NCBI GenBank assembly: GCA_030377965.1
Contig: JAUCGE010000014.1
Location: 1 to 54,300 of the forward strand
Direction: 5' to 3'
Source: Desulfobacterales bacterium HSG16
GTDB taxonomy: Bacteria > Desulfobacterota > Desulfobacteria > Desulfobacterales > HSG16
Length of the DNA: 54,300 nucleotides
Of this stretch, positions 50,127-54,300 are shown piece by piece (the stretch's first letter is position 1; every line of letters starts with the position of its first letter). Both the position numbers and the translations under genes were made by a program. The notes below the pieces were generated by a model. The model had not been told where the DNA came from. It ran no database searches and saw nothing but the letters and a program-made list of their open reading frames with translations.

Positions 50127-51284
50127 ATGCCATCAACTGCTGACAGACTCGACTTTTTTACTGAATCCGTTATACGGGAAATGACTCGTGTAGCCAATGA
50201 ATACGGCGCTTTGAACCTCTCTCAGGGATTTCCGGATTTCGATCCTCCAGTCGAACTTGTAAATGCCGCAAAAAAAGCGTTAGACGATGGATATCATCAA
50301 TATGCCATTACATGGGGTGCTGAGAATTTTCGAAAAGCCCTGGCAGAAAAACAGAAACACTGGATGGGACTCGACCTTGACCCGGATGAAAATATTGTTG
50401 TAACCTGCGGTTCCACTGAAGCCATGATGGTGGCCATGATGACAGCGGTCAATCCAGGAGATAAGGTTATCGTGTTTTCACCTTTTTATGAAAATTATGG
50501 AGCAGATACCATCCTTTCCGGTGCTGATCCCATCTATGTTCCCCTTCATCCACCTGATTTCAATTTCGATCCAGATGAATTGAAAAGTGCCTTTGAAAAA
50601 GGAGCCAGAGCGCTTGTATTGTGCAATCCTTCCAACCCTGCAGGCAAGGTTTTCTCAAAAGAAGAGCTTGAAATCATAGCGGACATGGCAAAGGAATATG
50701 ACGCATTCGTAATAACAGACGAAGTTTATGAGCATATTGTTTATGAGCCTTTCAAGCATACATATATGGCATCTTTGCCGGACATGTTCGAAAGAACCAT
50801 ATCGTGCAGTTCTCTGTCAAAAACCTATGCTGTTACTGGCTGGCGGCTGGGCTATGTAATCGCTTCTGCCGATGTAGTAAACGGAGCAAAAAAAGTACAT
50901 GATTTTCTCACCGTGGGCGCTGCCTCACCATTGCAGGAAGCAGCCGTCACAGCCCTGAATTTTCCCCTCGACTATTATGAGAAATTACAGGCAAAATATA
51001 CAGCCATGAGAGATTGTTTTACCAGCTATCTGAACGAGGCAGGGCTGTCGTATACAATGCCCCAGGGTGCGTATTACATTCTGGTGGACATATCTGCGTT
51101 CAAAAATACTGACGACAAGCAATTCTGCAGATGGCTTGCAAAAGAGATCGGCGTGGCTGCCGTTCCAGGATCGAGTTTTTCCAAAGAACCGGTCAATCAT
51201 CTTGTCCGGTTCCATTTTGCAAAACAGATATCTACTTTAAAGGAAGCTGGAGAGAGATTGTTAAAATTGAAGAAATATTTATAG
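50127..51284 (+). CDS. Class I/II PLP-dependent aminotransferase
   Basis: The 385-residue protein belongs to fold-type I aminotransferases close to aspartate/kynurenine aminotransferases. NLSQGFPDFDPP and HQYAITWGAENFRKALA form the substrate entrance, CGSTEAMM and the Tyr of YENYG the cofactor pocket, VLCNPSNPAGKVF and ITDEVYEHIVYE the PLP-binding Asn and Asp/Tyr, and SSLSKTYAVTGWRLGY holds the Schiff-base Lys232. RFHFAK carries the carboxylate-binding Arg. ATG 50127 has AAGGA nine nt upstream. It stands alone, and the true amino donor cannot be told from sequence. Confidence 0.9.
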   Translation: MPSTADRLDFFTESVIREMTRVANEYGALNLSQGFPDFDPPVELVNAAKKALDDGYHQYAITWGAENFRKALAEKQKHWMGLDLDPDENIVVTCGSTEAMMVAMMTAVNPGDKVIVFSPFYENYGADTILSGADPIYVPLHPPDFNFDPDELKSAFEKGARALVLCNPSNPAGKVFSKEELEIIADMAKEYDAFVITDEVYEHIVYEPFKHTYMASLPDMFERTISCSSLSKTYAVTGWRLGYVIASADVVNGAKKVHDFLTVGAASPLQEAAVTALNFPLDYYEKLQAKYTAMRDCFTSYLNEAGLSYTMPQGAYYILVDISAFKNTDDKQFCRWLAKEIGVAAVPGSSFSKEPVNHLVRFHFAKQISTLKEAGERLLKLKKYL

Positions 51285-51321
51285 AAATTTTGTCCACAGT
51301 TCAAAACGTAAAGGAAACAAT

Positions 51322-51384
51322 GTCTGAATCAGAATTTACAGGATTGAAGAATGAACGGAATTTTGAAAATTCTGGCTCAGACTA
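51322..51384 (+). repeat. Dispersed ~60-bp palindromic repeat, copy 2
   Basis: It begins GTCTGAATCAGAATTTAC and ends AATTCTGGCTCAGACTA and matches copy 1 at 41021-41082 on the other strand with few differences. It sits 38 bp behind the aminotransferase stop. The rest of the 260-bp gap up to 51544 shows no gene. Confidence 0.8.
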
Positions 51385-51544
51385 TCGGACTTAATTCATT
51401 ATACCACCCTTTATGAATGGAGACGGCAATATCAAAGTTTGGGTGAAGAAACTTTTCTTGCTTGCAAGCCGTCCTATCCTGGTCGAGACATCAAAAAAAT
51501 CAGCCCTCAACAGAAATACAAATGCAAAAATTATGTGCATAAAA

Positions 51545-52303
51545 TCAATAGGAATTATAAATCAAGTGGATTCCCACAAGGGTGAGAAGAAAAATAAAAA
51601 TTTCTTTTAATAGACGCTCATTAATCCTGCTCGTAATCCTGGGGCCTGTCTGCCCTCCTATTATAACCCCTGGAACTCCCCACATGACAGCCATAAAATC
51701 CACCCCGCTCCCTATAAATGAATGAATTACTACCCCGATCAGACACATTCCGAATGTAATAAATATGCAGGTAGCTATGGCATGACTCATTTTAAGGGAC
51801 AATTTGGTTCTCATTATGGGAATCAGCCATTCCCCGATGCCCGTACTTAACATGCCCGACCCGAAAGAAACCAGGACTGTCAGCCATGAGTATCGATACA
51901 TCTTTTTCACATTCACATGGGTTCCTCCCATGTCTTTGTAACTCTGGTTGGAAGAGACAAACAAAAGTGCAGTCGTTAAAATAAGTATCCCCAGAATCAA
52001 TTCCATATGTGAAGATTCGATTTGATTTGCTGTCCAGGCTCCTGCTCCGATTCCGGGTACAGCCACAGCCAGAATGAAAAAAGCCAGTTTAGTATCAACT
52101 CTCCCCTGCCTGAAATATGCAAAAGCTCCTGACCCTTTACCGGCAGTCTGAATCAAAAGAGAAGTCAATACAGCGGTTTCCGGCCTCAAATTCAAAATAA
52201 GCAGCAAAAAAGGCATCCACAGAATTCCTCCGCCGATACCTAATGCAGATACAATCGTCGATATTATTATTCCTGCCGGAAATGTGATCCAGTATTCACC
52301 CAT
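51545..52303 (-). CDS. TauE/SafE-family membrane permease
   Basis: The 252-residue polytopic protein has about eight hydrophobic helices and the family glycine motif SALGIGGGILWMPFLLLI near the N-terminus, repeated in the second half as SFGSGMLSTGIGEWLIPIM. Members export sulfite, sulfonates or related organic anions. GVPGVIIGGQTGPRITSRI near the C-terminus is also typical. I use ATG 52303; a TTG two codons upstream is possible. It converges on the aminotransferase gene. The substrate is not evident. Confidence 0.85.
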   Translation of the reverse strand: MGEYWITFPAGIIISTIVSALGIGGGILWMPFLLLILNLRPETAVLTSLLIQTAGKGSGAFAYFRQGRVDTKLAFFILAVAVPGIGAGAWTANQIESSHMELILGILILTTALLFVSSNQSYKDMGGTHVNVKKMYRYSWLTVLVSFGSGMLSTGIGEWLIPIMRTKLSLKMSHAIATCIFITFGMCLIGVVIHSFIGSGVDFMAVMWGVPGVIIGGQTGPRITSRINERLLKEIFIFLLTLVGIHLIYNSY

Positions 52304-52357
52304 TGTCAATATATGTCCATTATTGAGATTTCTTCATAGCTGAAAAGCTGAAAATCA

Positions 52358-52993
52358 TCATTCATCAGATCCGCTTTTTCCTTCCACGGTATAGAAATTG
52401 AAATATTCTATTACCTGTCCCAGAGTTTCAAGTTCTGCCTTTAAATCTTTGACTTCTCTGGCCACAATTTTTATATCATCCTCTCCGGGATCGGGTTTGT
52501 CAAGAACAGCCAGGATTTTTTCCACAAAGTCATCTCCATAATTACACATATTTCGTGAAAGCCAGATGATTTCCTGCAGATTGCTCGACATGTCATTGAT
52601 CAGATTTCCCATATCCGCAAGCTCGTTGGTAGCATCAATTTCCACTGTCCTGCTCAGATCTCCTGCTGATATTTCCCTGGACATTTCGAGCATGTGCTGA
52701 AGAGGTTCCGTAATATTTTTAATGAACATGGTCAGAACAATCACGATAACAATCATGATGATGCCGATCATCAATACAGCCTTGTTTCGGAGCTTGACGA
52801 TAGGTGCAAAGAGAGTGTCTTCCGAAATCTGATTTTTTTCAAATTTCTCAAAATTGGATAGCAGCCCTGCTTTCAGTTCCGGGCTGTTGGTGTCCATTAC
52901 AAATTCAACCCCGAGAAGCAGGGATGCAAAGCCGATCAAAAGAAAATAAATGATCATGGTTCGCTGTAATGTATATCTGGTTTTTTTTTTCAT
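52358..52993 (-). CDS. HAMP-domain membrane protein
   Basis: The 211-residue protein has two membrane helices (IIYFLLIGFASLLLGVEFV and VLMIGIIMIVIVIVLTMFI) around a short extracytoplasmic loop, then a HAMP linker (NITEPLQHMLEMSREISAGD) and a helical region ending at VEGKSGSDE. It has no kinase, cyclase or methyl-accepting domain. The start is uncertain between ATG 52993 and TTG 53005. It lies about 75 bp behind the cyclase gene and probably relays a signal to or from it. Confidence 0.75.
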   Translation of the reverse strand: MKKKTRYTLQRTMIIYFLLIGFASLLLGVEFVMDTNSPELKAGLLSNFEKFEKNQISEDTLFAPIVKLRNKAVLMIGIIMIVIVIVLTMFIKNITEPLQHMLEMSREISAGDLSRTVEIDATNELADMGNLINDMSSNLQEIIWLSRNMCNYGDDFVEKILAVLDKPDPGEDDIKIVAREVKDLKAELETLGQVIEYFNFYTVEGKSGSDE

Positions 52994-53068
52994 ATTTTCA
53001 GCCAATTTTGAATTATTCTTCTGATTTTCAACTTAATCTACGAAAGCCGCCCAATGTCAATCCATCAG

Positions 53069-54300
53069 CTATTTTTTATCAAATCGCGTAACGATCATTT
53101 CATTGGATTCCGGGGGGTTTTCCGCAAAAATTCGATTTCTCTCTTCATAAATTTTGACGACTGCATCTGTCGGGAGTTTTTTTATAAGTTCCGCGAAGAG
53201 CATCTGGGATTTACGCCATTTCCCCTTTCTGAACAATGAAATGCCCTCATTGTATCTATCCATTAATTTCAGTTTGGCATCTCGAATTTCAGGCTCGTTA
53301 CTGTCAAAGACCTCATAGACCGTAATGGCTTCCTGTTTACCTTTGACCTGAACCGTGTCTATTTCCCGCAGCAAAAATTTTTCCGGCTGATTGAGAGAAT
53401 TCATGGTAAAGGACGATATTGTAATCTGAATTGCATATTTCTTCGTCAACCCTTCAAGTCTGGATGCCAGGTTGACGGTGTCACCGGTTACAGTGCTGTC
53501 TATCCTGGATTCAAAGCCGACGGTTACCAGAATCATCTTGCCGGTATTGATCCCGACCCCGATAGTGATAGGAAGATAACCTGAAGACCGCCTGTATTCG
53601 TTATAGACCTTTACCGTTTCCTGAATGCTTACAGCAGCAGTCACCGCGTCCTGAGCTCCGGAAGAATCACTTCCTCCGAACAGCGCCATGACGGCATCAC
53701 CGATATATTTATCGATAACACCATTATTCTGACCGATAACCGGTCCGATACATCTGAGGTAATTGTTCAAAAATTTGAAATTTTCTTCCGGTGTCATTTT
53801 TTCTGACATATCCGTAAAAGATCTGATGTCAGAGAACAGAACAGATAATTCTGCTTCTGATGCCTCACCTAACTGAACATCTTCAATCTCATCTTTGTTC
53901 AAAAACCGAAGAAATTCATTGGGTACGAATCTTTTGAATGCTACATTTTTTTTCTCGATTATTTCGTAGCTCAATGCATTTTCTATGCAGACTGCTGCCT
54001 GACAGGAAAGAGAATATGCAATTTCTATAGTATCTTTGGGAAATTCACAAATTTGACTGGTTACAGGATCAATGGAATTGATCAATTGCAACACACCGAC
54101 AACTTCGTTGTTACGATCTATCATTGGAAGTACAAGCATGGATTTGGTTTTATATCCGAACGCTGCATCGAATTTTTTGGGTCCGGAAAAATCAAACTCG
54201 CTGTTTTCATATACATCAGGGATATTAACCATTTTTTTTCGAATTGCACAAAAGGCAGACACATTTGTCTTTTCAAGATTTACTGGTGGAAATGTAACGG
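53069..54300 (-). CDS. GAF-domain class III nucleotidyl cyclase, 5' end outside window
   Basis: The frame runs open through the window edge; 410 codons are visible. A GAF domain (MLVLPMIDRNNEVVGVLQLIN) is followed by a class III cyclase domain with the metal-binding Asp in LSVLFSDIRSFTDMSE and in KYIGDAVMALFG, and STVTGDTVNLASRLEGL near the C-terminus. The tail has a helical TPR-like part (RYNEGISLFRKGKWRKSQMLF). The product is most likely cyclic AMP. It is first in a unit with the HAMP protein. Confidence 0.88.
   Translation of the reverse strand, partial: VTFPPVNLEKTNVSAFCAIRKKMVNIPDVYENSEFDFSGPKKFDAAFGYKTKSMLVLPMIDRNNEVVGVLQLINSIDPVTSQICEFPKDTIEIAYSLSCQAAVCIENALSYEIIEKKNVAFKRFVPNEFLRFLNKDEIEDVQLGEASEAELSVLFSDIRSFTDMSEKMTPEENFKFLNNYLRCIGPVIGQNNGVIDKYIGDAVMALFGGSDSSGAQDAVTAAVSIQETVKVYNEYRRSSGYLPITIGVGINTGKMILVTVGFESRIDSTVTGDTVNLASRLEGLTKKYAIQITISSFTMNSLNQPEKFLLREIDTVQVKGKQEAITVYEVFDSNEPEIRDAKLKLMDRYNEGISLFRKGKWRKSQMLFAELIKKLPTDAVVKIYEERNRIFAENPPESNEMIVTRFDKK

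Overview
The window looks like a chromosomal piece of a strictly anaerobic, hydrogen- and sulfate-metabolising member of the Desulfobacterota (Desulfobacteraceae/Desulfonema-like). The basis is an MvhADG-type [NiFe(Se)] hydrogenase fused into an HdrA/HdrC electron-bifurcation cluster, in-frame UGA codons that read best as selenocysteine, very large hybrid sensor kinases and many short palindromic repeats. This lineage call is an inference from gene content. No rRNA, tRNA or CRISPR array was seen.

Layout. (1) 1-7.0 kb, minus strand: a large SNF2-like helicase followed by an adenine-N6 DNA methylase that ends just before its NPPY motif, probably a decayed defence pair. (2) 7.3-13.2 kb, plus strand: a tiny basic ORF, a 16-bp-arm palindrome and a compact four-gene operon. 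The operon encodes a TPR-like helical protein, a CHAT caspase-like protease in the same frame behind one TAG, an unknown protein, and a small protein whose N-terminus resembles an anti-sigma domain. I see no CRISPR or Cas gene beside it. (3) 13.3-19 kb: accessory DNA with an HNH nuclease, a broken partial duplicate of the hydrogenase large-subunit gene, a DUF2235 hydrolase, an adenylate-forming-like/FeeM-like acyltransferase pair, and four REP-like hairpins marking junctions. (4) 19.1-31.6 kb, minus strand: a single tight operon hdrA(Sec)-mvhD(2 Sec)-frhB-hdrA/mvhD fusion-double hdrC-hydrogenase protease-small ORF-mvhG-mvhA(Sec). (5) 32-48 kb, minus strand: four hybrid histidine kinases, two of them periplasmic two-propeller sensors, then a CHASE2 protein and a FecR-like protein. 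(6) 48-54.3 kb: an AAA-ATPase/PD-(D/E)XK protein, a class I aminotransferase, a TauE/SafE permease, a HAMP protein and a GAF-guanylate/adenylate cyclase cut by the window edge.

How it works together. MvhAG would oxidise H2 and MvhD would pass electrons to the HdrA flavin, which would split them between a low-potential ferredoxin-like acceptor and a second acceptor through the HdrC-like and FrhB-like proteins. No HdrB (CCG-domain) gene is present, so the high-potential acceptor is unknown. Simple ORF calling breaks three genes of this operon: mvhA loses its C-terminal nickel motif, hdrA loses its N-terminal FAD motif and mvhD is cut in three. In each case the UGA replaces a conserved cysteine and is followed by a SECIS-like hairpin. 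The hydrogenase protease in the operon fits the C-terminal extension that appears on MvhA only after UGA readthrough.

The most novel candidates are the CHAT operon (possibly a CRISPR-independent protease/anti-sigma-like signalling system), the selenoprotein-rich Hdr-Mvh complex, and the mvhA pseudogene that stays almost identical to its parent, including the Sec codon and hairpin.
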